From the NCBI RefSeq assembly GCF_016862935.1, contig NZ_BONX01000036.1, positions 124,001 through 188,000 of the forward strand: DNA of 64,000 nucleotides. Reading direction: 5' to 3'. The notes beneath the pieces are model-generated. The model was not told the DNA's origin. It saw only the letters and a program-made list of their open reading frames with translations, and searched no databases. The translations under genes and the position numbers were made by a program. Every line of letters starts with the position of its first letter. Position 1 is the stretch's first letter. Of the stretch, positions 43,509-51,762 are shown piece by piece. The DNA is from Plantactinospora mayteni. GTDB taxonomy: Bacteria; Actinomycetota; Actinomycetes; Mycobacteriales; Micromonosporaceae.

Positions 43509-45485
43509 TCAGACCGGCGGGATCCGTCGGCGTACGTCCTCGGCGGTCGACGGCCCCGGCTGCCAGGGAGCCACCCAGGGCAGGTCAGCCGCCGGGGTGA
43601 CCACACCCTCCTCCAGGAACGCGTACCGGCCGGCGAGGATCCGCTTCGCCGCCGCCGTGTCGACCGAGTCGGTGTTCTCCCACAGCGCCCGGAACAGCGC
43701 GGCGATCCGCACCCGGGCCTGCCGGCAGAACAGGTCGGCCAACTCCACGCCCTCGGGTCGGGTCTCCCGTTCGGCATTCGCCCGTACGCAGACCGCCGAC
43801 ATCGCGAACAGTTCGGCGCCGATGTCCACGATCCGGCCGAGGAAGCCCTGCTTGTGCTCCAGTTTCCCCTGCCAGCGGGACATCGCCAGGAACGTCGACC
43901 GGGCCAGCTTGCGGGACGACCGCTCGACCTGCCGCAGGTGCCCGGCGAGCTGCCCGTACTCCGCGTACCCGCTGGGGTTCTGCCCGCGACCGACCGCGAG
44001 GGTCGGCAGCCACCTGGCGTAGAACGCACCCGCCCTGGCCCCGGCCCGGACCTTCTGGCCCAACTCGGCGTCGGGGTCGATGATGTCGCCGGCCACCGAG
44101 AGGTGCGCGTCGACCGCCTCCCGGGCGATCAGCAGGTGCATGATCTCGGTCGAGCCCTCGAAGATCCGGTTGATCCGCAGGTCGCGGAGGATCTGCTCGA
44201 CGGCGGCCGGGCGCTCACCCCGGGCGGTCAGCGAGTCGGCGGTCTCGTAGCCGCGCCCGCCCCGGATCTGCACCAGTTCGTCGGCGATCTTCCAGGCCAT
44301 CTCGCTTGCATAGAGCTTGACCAGCGCCGCTTCGATCCGGATGTCGTTTGTGTCGTCGTCGGCGAGCAGGCAGCAGAGGTCGAGCATGGTCTCCATGCCG
44401 TAGGTGGTGGCCGCGATGAAGGAGAGCTTGCTCGCCACCGCCTCGTGCCCGCCGACCGGCCGACCCCACTGCACCCGGTCGGCCGCCCACTCCCGGGCCA
44501 CGTTCAGCGACCACTTGCCGGCTCCGACGCACATCGCCGGCAACGAGAGCCGGCCGGTGTTCAGCGTGGTCAGCGCGATCTTCAGCCCGCGTCCCTCACC
44601 GCCGATGACATTTTCGGCGGGTACGAAGACGTCGGAGAAGCGGGTCAGGCTGTTCTCCAGCCCGCGCAGGCCGAGGAAGGCGTTGCGCCGTTCGACAGTG
44701 ATCCCGGGCGAGTCCGCCTCGACGACGAACGCGGTGATCCCGCCGCGCCGCCCTTCCGACGCCGGCACCCGGGCCATCACCACCAGCAGGGAGGCCACGG
44801 TGCCGTTGGTGGCCCACAGCTTCAGCCCGTCGAGCCGGTAGCCGGTGCCGTCCTCGGTCGGCTCGGCGGTGGTGGCCAGCCGGGCCGGGTCGGAGCCGAC
44901 GTCCGGCTCGGTCAGCAGGAACGCCGACACCTCACCGGCGGCCAGCCGGGGCAGGAAGCGCTGCTTCTGCTCGTCGGTGCCGAAGAGTTTCAGCGGCTGC
45001 GGCACCCCGATGGACTGGTGCGCCGAGAGCAGCGCGCCGATCGCTGGGCTGGCCGAGCCGGCCAGGGTCAGCGCCCGACAGTAGTGCAGGTTGGTCAGAC
45101 CGAGGCCGCCGTACTTCTGGTCGATCTTCATGCCGAAGGTGCCGAGCCGGGCGAGTCCCTGGAACACCTCGTCGGGGATCCGGGCGTCCCGCTCGATCGC
45201 CGCCCCGTCCACCTCGGACCGGACGTATGCGTCGAGCCTGGTCAGGAACTCCTCGGCGTGGGCGGCGCGCTCGGGATCGGGCTGCGGCCACGGGTCGATC
45301 AGGTCCAGCCGGAGCCGGCCGAGGAAGAGTTCCTTGCCGAAGCTCGGCTTGCCCCACTCGGTCTCCCGGGCGGCCTCGGCAACCTGCCGGGCCTCCCGCT
45401 CGGAGACCTGTCCCGCCTCCTTCGGCAGCGGCCCGACTCCGTCCGACCCGCCCGCCGCCGGCCTGTTCCGCTCTGTCGTGGTCAC
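43509..45485 (-). CDS. Acyl-CoA dehydrogenase (large, VLCAD/ACAD9-like length)
   Basis: FAD enzyme of fatty-acid beta-oxidation; 658 aa, longer than the usual 380-aa FadE because of a helical C-terminal domain (from about residue 475). Core motifs are FGMKIDQKYGGLGLTNLHY, FLLTEPDVGSDPARL, LWATNGTVASLLVVMARV and the QIRGGRGYETADSL region, with the catalytic Glu likely in RINRIFEGSTEIMHL. Start is the GTG at 45485 after GAGGGGGTT. It is monocistronic. A candidate operator lies upstream at 45614-45627. Confidence 0.92.
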   Translation of the reverse strand: MTTTERNRPAAGGSDGVGPLPKEAGQVSEREARQVAEAARETEWGKPSFGKELFLGRLRLDLIDPWPQPDPERAAHAEEFLTRLDAYVRSEVDGAAIERDARIPDEVFQGLARLGTFGMKIDQKYGGLGLTNLHYCRALTLAGSASPAIGALLSAHQSIGVPQPLKLFGTDEQKQRFLPRLAAGEVSAFLLTEPDVGSDPARLATTAEPTEDGTGYRLDGLKLWATNGTVASLLVVMARVPASEGRRGGITAFVVEADSPGITVERRNAFLGLRGLENSLTRFSDVFVPAENVIGGEGRGLKIALTTLNTGRLSLPAMCVGAGKWSLNVAREWAADRVQWGRPVGGHEAVASKLSFIAATTYGMETMLDLCCLLADDDTNDIRIEAALVKLYASEMAWKIADELVQIRGGRGYETADSLTARGERPAAVEQILRDLRINRIFEGSTEIMHLLIAREAVDAHLSVAGDIIDPDAELGQKVRAGARAGAFYARWLPTLAVGRGQNPSGYAEYGQLAGHLRQVERSSRKLARSTFLAMSRWQGKLEHKQGFLGRIVDIGAELFAMSAVCVRANAERETRPEGVELADLFCRQARVRIAALFRALWENTDSVDTAAAKRILAGRYAFLEEGVVTPAADLPWVAPWQPGPSTAEDVRRRIPPV

Positions 45486-45803
45486 GGCAACCCCCTCGAT
45501 CGAGTACGGCGGTGAGGTGCCCACGTTCATCGCACCCGTGGAGCGGGCGACCTCCTGACGTGCTGCGCCTGACGTGCTGCGGCCGAATACCTCACCAACG
45601 CTACTCCGTTTTGTTACCCGTCGGTAGAACCGGATATGCGCGTGCCGAAATCTCCTGCGGATTCCACAGACGTCCGGAATCTCTCCACAGATGCCACCAG
45701 GAATCTTCACTGTCCGGTCAGGAGCCACTACGGTGCGCCCAGGAATCAATCGAGGTAGCTACCGGCGCTCACGGAACGGGTGCCGGGGCAGCGAGGGGGG
45801 ATC
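45486..45803. promoter_or_regulatory. Divergent promoter region with a candidate fatty-acid-regulator operator
   Basis: This 318-nt region serves the minus-strand acyl-CoA dehydrogenase and the plus-strand XRE regulator. TTACCCGTCGGTAG (45614-45627) is an imperfect palindrome (TACC/GGTA arms) in an AT-richer patch and may bind a TetR-type regulator of fatty-acid genes. Further right are two TCCACAGA copies (45665 and 45689). The XRE ribosome-binding site GAGGGGGG is at 45793-45800. Confidence 0.4.
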
Positions 45804-46679
45804 ATGGACGAACAGGACAGCCAGGACGGCCAGGATCGCGACGACCCGCCCGCCGACCCGTCCACCGACCAGCCCGCCGAGCGGCCGATCGAGGTACCGC
45901 TCCTCGAGTTCATCCGGGCGCAGCTCCGCCGGACTCGGGTCAACGCCGGCCTGTCCCAGGACAAGTTCGGCGGCCGGATCAACTTCTCCGGTTCCCTGGT
46001 GAGTTCGGTGGAGACCGGCACCCGACCGCTGGACTTCCGCTACCTGGCCCTGGCAGACCGCGAGCTTGACACCGGCGGCCTCTTCGTGGAGCTGCTCCGG
46101 GTTGCCACCAGGGACACCCAGTGGTTCCGCTCGTGGCGGGACGCCGAACGGAACGCCCGGATACTGCGGTGGTTCGAGCCGAACCTGGTGCCGGGCCTGT
46201 TGCAGACCAAGGCATACGCCCGGACGGTGATCGCCGCCGGCAGCCGGCTCACCGAGCAGGAGATCGAGCGCCGGGTGGCCGTCCGGCTGGAACGGCAGAC
46301 GATCCTCACCCGGGAGATGCCGGTGCAGCTCTTCGCGGTGCTGGACGCCACCGTGCTGGGCCGGCTGATCGGAACCCCGGCGATCATGCGGGAGCAGCTC
46401 GACCACCTGATCGCGGTGGCCGAGTTGCCGAACGTCGACCTGCTGGTCGTGCCGACCGGCATCGGCATGTACGCCGGGCTGGCCGGGCCGTTCGTGCTGG
46501 CCGCGATGGAGGGCAACGGCTGGGTCGGCTATCTGGACAATCTGCTCCGTGGTCAGGTCGTCACGTTGCCCGACGAGATTGATAGCCTGCAAGAGGCGTG
46601 GGAAGGCGTCCGCAGCGAGGCGTTGCCGCGCCAGCACTCCCTCGACCTGCTCAAGGAAGCGGCGAAGAAATGGACCTGA
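45804..46679 (+). CDS. XRE-family regulator with DUF5753
   Basis: A 291-aa protein with a roughly 30-residue acidic N-terminus, an HTH_31-like domain (FIRAQLRRTRVNAGLSQDKFG, then SGSLVSSVETGTRPL) and the actinobacterial DUF5753 ligand-like domain (from DTQWFRSWRDAERNARIL to the end). Such proteins pair with DUF397 proteins encoded immediately downstream and control morphology or small-molecule responses in streptomycetes. ATG 45804 after GAGGGGGGATC. The first DUF397 gene overlaps its last 10 nt, so the pair is coupled. Confidence 0.9.
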   Translation: MDEQDSQDGQDRDDPPADPSTDQPAERPIEVPLLEFIRAQLRRTRVNAGLSQDKFGGRINFSGSLVSSVETGTRPLDFRYLALADRELDTGGLFVELLRVATRDTQWFRSWRDAERNARILRWFEPNLVPGLLQTKAYARTVIAAGSRLTEQEIERRVAVRLERQTILTREMPVQLFAVLDATVLGRLIGTPAIMREQLDHLIAVAELPNVDLLVVPTGIGMYAGLAGPFVLAAMEGNGWVGYLDNLLRGQVVTLPDEIDSLQEAWEGVRSEALPRQHSLDLLKEAAKKWT

Positions 46680-46858
46680 GCAACGCCCAGTGGCGCACCT
46701 CCACCCGCTCCTCCAACGGCGGTGACACCTGCGTCGAAGTGGCCGACAACCTCCCCGACGCCGTACACGTCCGCGACAGCAAAGACCGCCAAGGCCCCAT
46801 CCTCACCTTCACCCCCAACGCCTGGCGCACCTTCGTCCACACCGTCCCCACCCACTGA
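46670..46858 (+). CDS. DUF397 protein, copy 1
   Basis: A 62-aa protein with the classical DUF397 pattern: WRTSTRSSNGGDTCVEVAD, then VRDSKDR and AWRTFV. The ATG overlaps the end of the XRE gene (10 nt). DUF397 proteins act as antagonists or partners of the cognate DUF5753 regulator, in a toxin-antitoxin-like arrangement without known toxicity. Confidence 0.92.
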   Translation: MDLSNAQWRTSTRSSNGGDTCVEVADNLPDAVHVRDSKDRQGPILTFTPNAWRTFVHTVPTH

Positions 46859-46931
46859 CCCCGGCACCGGGCCGGCCGAGCGGTCCCCCCTGCGCGGTCC
46901 GGCTCGACCTGCTCAAGAAAGCGGCGAAGAC

Positions 46932-47120
46932 ATGGACCTGAGCAACGCCCAGTGGCGCACCTCCACCCGCTCCTCCAACGGTGGAGCCACCTGCGTCGAA
47001 GTGGCCGACAACCTCCCCGACGCCGTACACGTCCGCGACAGCAAAGACCGCCAAGGCCCCATCCTCACCTTCAGCACCGACGCCTGGCGCACCTTCGTCC
47101 ACACCGTCAGCACCCCCTGA
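46932..47120 (+). CDS. DUF397 protein, copy 2
   Basis: A 62-aa near-identical paralogue of copy 1, differing at about five positions (for example GGATC for GGDTC, FSTDAW for FTPNAW, VSTP for VPTH). It retains a copy of the XRE 3' end upstream, including AAAGCGGCGAAG just before the ATG at 46932, which may provide its ribosome binding. The few changes indicate a recent duplication still under selection. Confidence 0.9.
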   Translation: MDLSNAQWRTSTRSSNGGATCVEVADNLPDAVHVRDSKDRQGPILTFSTDAWRTFVHTVSTP

Positions 47121-47148
47121 CGCCCGCGACGGCGCCACCCCCGCGTCG

Positions 47149-47201
47149 ACCTGGACACCAGATGCGCTACGAGGCTGTGATAACGCATCTGGTGTCCAGG
47201 T
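47149..47201. repeat. Perfect 18-bp inverted repeat (terminator or dispersed palindrome)
   Basis: ACCTGGACACCAGATGCG (47149-47166) and CGCATCTGGTGTCCAGGT (47184-47201) are perfectly complementary around a 17-nt spacer rich in A/T at its right end (GTGATAA). It lies between the DUF397 genes and a convergent serine hydrolase gene, so termination is possible. The unusual length and perfection also fit a REP-like or attachment-site element. Confidence 0.85.
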
Positions 47202-47262
47202 GAGCACAGCGGACCGGACGGGCGGCATCGGCATCGGCGCACCGGGCGTCACGAGGAGTTGC

Positions 47263-48189
47263 TCAGTGTGTCAGCGCACCGGTCGACGACGACGGGACCT
47301 TGCGTAGCTCGGTCAGGGCATACCTCGCGGCCTTCTCCACCGCCGCGATCCCCTTCTGCTGTGTCGAATGGTGGTCGGAGAGTACGGCGACCAGCCAGTC
47401 CCGGCCCGGCTCGACGATCCGGCCGATGCTGTGCGCCAGCCACAGCCCGTTGTCGGCGTCGACCGTCGTCCAGCCGTTCTTGACGTAGCTGGCGGTGCTG
47501 GCCCGACCGGCTGCGGCGGTGATCCCCCAGTCCTGCTGCTTGTCGACCTCGCCCATCAACCCGAGCAGGAAGTCCCGGCCGTCGTCGCCGAGCGGACCGG
47601 CCGGGTCGGTGATCGCGGTCAGCAGCCGGAGCTGGTCGGCCGCCGTCGTCGTGGTCACTCCCCAACTCGAATTGGGGGTCGTCTGGCGCAGCCCGAGGGT
47701 CCTGTTCGCGGCGGTCAGCCCGGTCCGGTGGCCGATCGTGGCGTACAGGCTGCTCGCCGCCGCGTTGTCGCTGACCACGATCATCGAGCGGGCGAGCTGT
47801 CGCTCGTTCGCGCCGAGTTTGCGCCCCTGGTCCTGGCGGCGCAGCAGCAGCGCCGCCAGGATGTCGACCTTGACGATGCTGGCCGTCTGGTAGCGCCGGG
47901 TGCCGGCGGTCACCGCCAGCCCGCTGGCCCGGTCCTCCACCGCCAGCGTGACCCGACCGCCGACTCCGCGCAGATTCCGCTCGATCCGGGTACCCGCCAA
48001 CGCCGCATAGTCCGGCGTCGGGCTGGGCGTCGGTCGGGGCGGGCTGGCTGTCGCCCCCGGCTGCGGGCCGGCACCCGCCGAACCCGTCCACCGGTACGCC
48101 AGCCCGGTGCCGGCCGCGCCCGCACCGAGCAGTGCGGCTGCGGTGGCGGCGAGCAGTTCCCGGCGCCTCGGGCCGGGTCGGCTAGTCAA
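47263..48189 (-). CDS. Exported serine hydrolase, class A beta-lactamase-like
   Basis: A 308-aa protein with a twin-arginine-type leader (PRRRELLAA), a Pro/Ser/Thr linker (to about residue 60) and a penicillin-interacting fold: S-x-x-K as SIVK in QTASIVKVDIL, SDN in VVSDNAAAS, and K-N-G in VKNGW where beta-lactamases have K-T/S-G. Most likely a beta-lactamase2-family enzyme; antibiotic hydrolysis cannot be assumed. The TTG start at 48189 overlaps the stop of the lipoprotein gene by 8 nt, so both are translated from one mRNA. Confidence 0.85.
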   Translation of the reverse strand: MTSRPGPRRRELLAATAAALLGAGAAGTGLAYRWTGSAGAGPQPGATASPPRPTPSPTPDYAALAGTRIERNLRGVGGRVTLAVEDRASGLAVTAGTRRYQTASIVKVDILAALLLRRQDQGRKLGANERQLARSMIVVSDNAAASSLYATIGHRTGLTAANRTLGLRQTTPNSSWGVTTTTAADQLRLLTAITDPAGPLGDDGRDFLLGLMGEVDKQQDWGITAAAGRASTASYVKNGWTTVDADNGLWLAHSIGRIVEPGRDWLVAVLSDHHSTQQKGIAAVEKAARYALTELRKVPSSSTGALTH

Positions 48190-48853
48190 GGAGGTCCCCC
48201 AGCTTCTTCGCCACCGCAGACACGGTGCCCCGGTCCGCCGGACCCGGAACGTTCAGCGTCGAGATCCGATCGCCGCGCCGTACCGCCACCAGCAGCGTCA
48301 ACCGGGCGGGCGCACCGGGAGACTCGATCCGGCCCTGCACCACCAGCCCGTCGGCGGGCGGAAGATCGGTGTCGAGCGGCGTGAACGAGATGGTGGCGCC
48401 ATAGGCGTCGTACCGGAAGCAGGTCTTCACCACCCGGCGTACGTCATCAAGGGCCCGCACCGCCCAGCCCGGCTCGTACGCCTCGACGACCTGCGTCGCG
48501 ACCAGCTCGGACGGCTCGTGCCGGTAGCGGCGCTGCACGGCGCCGATCCGGTGTCCCTGGGCCGGATAGTCCCCGTCCCGGTAGGCCGGACAGTCGGCCT
48601 GGAGCCACGGCCACGGCGGCGGCCCCGGCGGATGCGGACTCTGCTGCCATCCCGCGCCCAACCCGCTCGGCTGGAGCAGAGCCAGGTCGAGTGCCGACCG
48701 GTCCGCCGGACCGCTCGCGGTCAACCGGGCCCCCTCCGCCACCGGCGGCCGGGATGCCGGATCGGCACCACAGCCGGCGGTGAGGCCGGCCACCGCCAGC
48801 ACGACCAGCAGCAGGACGACTGTCACGGCCGGCCGGTCCCGCCCGCCCGGCAT
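48182..48853 (-). CDS. Lipoprotein of unknown function
   Basis: A 223-aa exported protein. The signal peptide has a hydrophobic core VTVVLLLVVLAVAGL and a lipobox ending TAGC. The mature part has two Cys (ADCPAYRDG and KTCFRYDAYG), a likely disulfide, and ends in a beta-rich segment (RLTLLVAVRRGDRISTLNV). It resembles the PknH-sensor-like fold in spacing, but I am not certain. ATG 48853. Its 3' end overlaps the serine hydrolase start. The pair may act together at the cell wall. Confidence 0.75.
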   Translation of the reverse strand: MPGGRDRPAVTVVLLLVVLAVAGLTAGCGADPASRPPVAEGARLTASGPADRSALDLALLQPSGLGAGWQQSPHPPGPPPWPWLQADCPAYRDGDYPAQGHRIGAVQRRYRHEPSELVATQVVEAYEPGWAVRALDDVRRVVKTCFRYDAYGATISFTPLDTDLPPADGLVVQGRIESPGAPARLTLLVAVRRGDRISTLNVPGPADRGTVSAVAKKLGDLLD

Positions 48854-49175
48854 GCGCCGGACCCGTTGCGCGATCGGCCTGTCGACCGCCTGTAGCGGCC
48901 TTGCTCGGGCTTCCACGCTCCTTAATGACGGCCGGCACGCACAGGACGTTGCACGCGACCGTCCGCCATCCGCCATCGACCGTCGGCCGTCCGCTGTCCG
49001 CGGTCCGCGGTCCGCGGTCGACCATCGACCATCGACCGTTCGCCGTCGGCCGTCCGCTGTCCGCGTCCGCCGTCGACCATCGACCATCGACCGTTCGCCG
49101 TCGGCCGGCTCGGTGCCGGGCTGCCCCGGGACGGGCTACGCCGGGACGGGTCGAGCCGGCCGACGGTCGGTCGGG
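48854..49175. repeat. Gap of 322 nt dominated by imperfect tandem repeats
   Basis: 48961-49106 is a nested repeat of short GCC/GTCGACC-type words. A unit of about 55 nt (CGACCATCGACCATCGACC, then GTTCGCCGTCGGCC and CGTCCGCTGTCCGCG) appears almost twice, with an older partial copy on the left containing GGTCCGC three times. It has no believable gene. The lipoprotein promoter presumably lies in 48854-48960. Confidence 0.8.
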
Positions 49176-51125
49176 CTATCCGGTGGCGGCCCGCAACTCC
49201 CGCTCCGGGTCGGCCTCGGGCTCGGCTGAGGCCGGCAGGGTACGCGCCGGGCTGGTCACCGGCTTGGGCTTGCCGACCAGGTACCCCTGGGCGAAGTCCA
49301 CCCCGTAGTCCCGGAGCAGATCCATGGTGGCCTCGTCCTCCACGTGCTCGGCCGCGGTCCGGATGCCCAACGTGCGGCACATCTCGACGATCGACCGTAC
49401 GATGCCCCGGTTCGCCACCGAGTGCTCGATCCCGGCGATGAACTCGCCACCCACCTTCACCAGGTCCACCGGGAAGTAGGTAAGGAAGGCGAACGGCACG
49501 TGCCCCGACCCGAAGTCGTCGAGGGCGAGCTGACAGCCGAGCTGGCGGATCCCGTACGCGAAGTTGTGCGCCTCGGTCAGGTTGCCGATCCGGGCCGTCT
49601 CGGTGATCTCGAAGGTGATCTGGCCGGGATCGACGTCGTACTGCTGGAGCCGCTGTTGTACCCGCTCCAGCAGGTGCGGGTCGCCGAGCGAACGCCCGGA
49701 GAGGTTCACCTGGTAGTGCGAGGTACGCGAGCCCCGGGCGATGAGTTCGATGGTGCGGTCGATCACCCACCGGTCGATCGGCAGGATCTCGTCCAGCCGC
49801 TCCGCGTCACCGAGCAGGGTGGACGCGGAATACGCCCGCCCGGCGTCGTCGACCACCCGGAGCAGGATCTCCTGCCGGGTGATCTGGTTGAGCCGCAGGT
49901 CGAGGATCGGCTGGGTGAAGAGCGTGAAACGGTTCTCCGCCACCGTCGCCCGTACCCGGCTCCGGCACAGCTCCCGGCGCTCGTCCTCGGCCGCCGGCTG
50001 GTCCAGGGCGACCCGGTCGACGCCGGTCGCCCGGGCCCGGCGCCAGGCCGTCTCCGCGTCCACGATCAGGTCGACGCCGCGGCTGCCGTCCCGCCCCTGG
50101 TAGCGGACCAGGCCGCCCCAGGCGTCGACCACCCGGGTCCGGCCCAGCACGAAGGACTGGGACCGGATACCGTCGATGATGGACTCGGCGAGCGCGGTGG
50201 CCGAACTCAGCGTGGTCCGCTGCATCAGTACCCCGAACTCGTTCGGACCGGTCAGCCCGCAGACGTCGGAGCGGCGGGCGACCCGGCGGACGACCTGGGC
50301 GACCGCCACCGCCAGCCGCTCCTGCTCGTCCGCGTCGCCGTCCGGCTCGCCCTCGATCCCGGCGTCGACGCCGAGGCCGAGGCCGGGACCGGCGCCGGGC
50401 GCGACGGCCGGGCCGACCGGCTCGACGGCCACCACCAGCAGCACACCCGGTCCGCCCCGCTGGGCGGTGTCGATCTCGTCGGCGAACCTCGCCCGGTGGA
50501 AGAGCCCGGTGACCGGGTCCCGCCCGGCCAGCTCCAGTTGCACCGTCTCCCGTCGGCGGGCCAGTCGCGCCTGCTCCTGGCGGGCGAGTTCGAGTTCGGT
50601 GATGTCCCGGGCGGTGGCGATGATGCCGGACGGCCGGTTCTCCCCGTCGACGACGTACTCCAGGTAGCAGTGCACGTACCGGGTGACCCGGTCCGGGCGG
50701 ATCACCCGGCAGGTCGTCTCCCGGACGGTCCGGTCCCGCCACACCGACTCGACCGCCTCGCGTACCCCGTCGACGTCGTCGGGGTGGACCAGCCGGGTCA
50801 GCGCCGCGACCGAGTGCCGGAGGCTGCCGGGCGGATAGCCGAGGATCAGGGCCATCTCGTCCGACCAGGTCAGCCCTCCGCTGGCCCGGGTCCAGGTCAC
50901 GGTACCGAGCTTGGCCAGCTCGGCCGCCCGGGTGATCCGGGCCGCCTCGTCGGTGTCGGTGGCCAGCGGATCGCGTACCTCGATGTCGTCGGTCAGGTCG
51001 CGGCCCTCGGAGACCGCCCGCTGGTATTCCTGCTGTACCCGGCGGGTGGCCCGGCGGGCCCGGGCCCGCTCCAGTTCGCTCAGCGTCCGGTCCGAGGCCA
51101 ACGACAGGATGTCGTCCAGGTTCAT
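49176..51125 (-). CDS. PAS-GGDEF-EAL protein, probable c-di-GMP phosphodiesterase
   Basis: A 649-aa cytosolic signalling protein. PAS residues 68-180 (WSDEMALILGYPPGSLR, HPDDVDGVREAV). The GGDEF domain (198-370) is degenerate: the active-site motif is GPNEF (293-297), so cyclase activity is not expected. The EAL domain (395-625) keeps the catalytic set: Glu419-Ile-Leu-Leu-Arg423, Asn474, Glu506, Asp536-Asp537, Lys557, Glu593 and Gln613. It may therefore hydrolyse c-di-GMP, a signal that controls development in actinomycetes. The ATG at 51125 overlaps the stop of the ECF sigma gene (ATGA). Confidence 0.92.
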   Translation of the reverse strand: MNLDDILSLASDRTLSELERARARRATRRVQQEYQRAVSEGRDLTDDIEVRDPLATDTDEAARITRAAELAKLGTVTWTRASGGLTWSDEMALILGYPPGSLRHSVAALTRLVHPDDVDGVREAVESVWRDRTVRETTCRVIRPDRVTRYVHCYLEYVVDGENRPSGIIATARDITELELARQEQARLARRRETVQLELAGRDPVTGLFHRARFADEIDTAQRGGPGVLLVVAVEPVGPAVAPGAGPGLGLGVDAGIEGEPDGDADEQERLAVAVAQVVRRVARRSDVCGLTGPNEFGVLMQRTTLSSATALAESIIDGIRSQSFVLGRTRVVDAWGGLVRYQGRDGSRGVDLIVDAETAWRRARATGVDRVALDQPAAEDERRELCRSRVRATVAENRFTLFTQPILDLRLNQITRQEILLRVVDDAGRAYSASTLLGDAERLDEILPIDRWVIDRTIELIARGSRTSHYQVNLSGRSLGDPHLLERVQQRLQQYDVDPGQITFEITETARIGNLTEAHNFAYGIRQLGCQLALDDFGSGHVPFAFLTYFPVDLVKVGGEFIAGIEHSVANRGIVRSIVEMCRTLGIRTAAEHVEDEATMDLLRDYGVDFAQGYLVGKPKPVTSPARTLPASAEPEADPERELRAATG

Positions 51126-51703
51126 CCCCGTTCCCTCCCGGAGGGCGCATCGAAGCCCGCCTGCTGGGCGAGTTCCTTCAACCGACGCCGAGCCTCCTGC
51201 CGGTACGTCCGCACCGTGTTGTACGCGATGCCGAGGATGGCCGCGATCTCGTGGTCGGACCAGCCGTCCAGTGCCAGTACGAAGACCTCGGCCTGCCGGG
51301 GCGGCAGTCTGGGCAGCCAGCCGCGCAACAGTTCCCGGGCCTCCGCCGGGTCGGCCGGTTCGGCGAGCCGCTCCGGCGGTATCTCCTCCAGGCTGACCGT
51401 CACGTCCTGCCGGCGGCGCCGGTGCAGTACCAGCAGCTTGTAGCGGGCGGTCTTGTACATCCAGGCCAGCGGCTTCTCGTAGTCGCGGATCTGCTCCCAC
51501 TTGTCCCGCGCGGTGATGAACGCCTCCTGTACGGCGTCCTCGACCAGCCCCCGGTCCGCGCACTGGGCGAGCAGGAAGCGCTCGACCAGCACGAAGTTCC
51601 GCTGGCAGAACGCCTCGAAGCTCACCTCGGACTCGGCCTGGCCCCGGTCCCCCAACCGGGCGGCCGACTCGGCCCGCACCACCGCGTTGTCCCCGCTCCT
51701 CAT
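51122..51703 (-). CDS. ECF sigma factor coupled to the c-di-GMP protein
   Basis: A 193-aa ECF-type sigma factor. Region 2 is FCQRNFVLVERFLLAQCADRG, then EDAVQEAFITARDKWEQI. Region 4 is LPPRQAEVFVLALDGWSDHEI, then AAILGIAYNTVRTYRQEARRRL. No anti-sigma gene with the usual ZAS domain is adjacent; the small membrane protein upstream could play that role. Both ends overlap neighbours by 4 nt (ATGA), with GAGGTGA before its ATG at 51703. Confidence 0.9.
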   Translation of the reverse strand: MRSGDNAVVRAESAARLGDRGQAESEVSFEAFCQRNFVLVERFLLAQCADRGLVEDAVQEAFITARDKWEQIRDYEKPLAWMYKTARYKLLVLHRRRRQDVTVSLEEIPPERLAEPADPAEARELLRGWLPRLPPRQAEVFVLALDGWSDHEIAAILGIAYNTVRTYRQEARRRLKELAQQAGFDAPSGRERG

Positions 51704-51762
51704 GCCGTCACCTCGGCGCCGTCCCGAGCCGCCCGACCGAGCAGAATGATTCGCTCGCTCAT
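51700..51762 (-). CDS. Twenty-codon ORF coupled on both sides by ATGA overlaps
   Basis: Its ATG (51762) overlaps the stop of the small membrane protein, and its TGA (51700) overlaps the ECF sigma ATG. The peptide is MSERIILLGRAARDG, then AEVTA. It carries the sigma ribosome-binding site GAGGTGA. Translation could be real (a leader or reset peptide), or the frame could be chance linking of two genes. Not conserved to my knowledge. Confidence 0.5.
   Translation of the reverse strand: MSERIILLGRAARDGAEVTA

Larger units (their letters stand above)
46641..47120 (+). repeat. Direct duplication creating two DUF397 genes (about 218-bp units, 262-bp spacing)
   Basis: 46641-46858 (the last 39 nt of the XRE gene plus the first DUF397 gene) is repeated almost unchanged at 46903-47120, with 44 nt of unrelated spacer. 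The carried-over XRE tail (CTCGACCTGCTCAAG, then GCGGCGAAG) in front of the second copy proves the duplication included the gene junction. Confidence 0.92.

Noticed and set aside
43307-44029. 240-codon minus-strand frame overlapping the acyl-CoA dehydrogenase
   Set aside because: Ser/Arg-rich shadow except for its last 45 codons, which are kept as a separate low-confidence gene.
47263-48189. Calling the serine hydrolase an antibiotic-resistance beta-lactamase
   Set aside because: SxxK and SDN are present but K-T-G is K-N-G, and the surrounding genes suggest a cell-wall or unknown role; resistance cannot be claimed.
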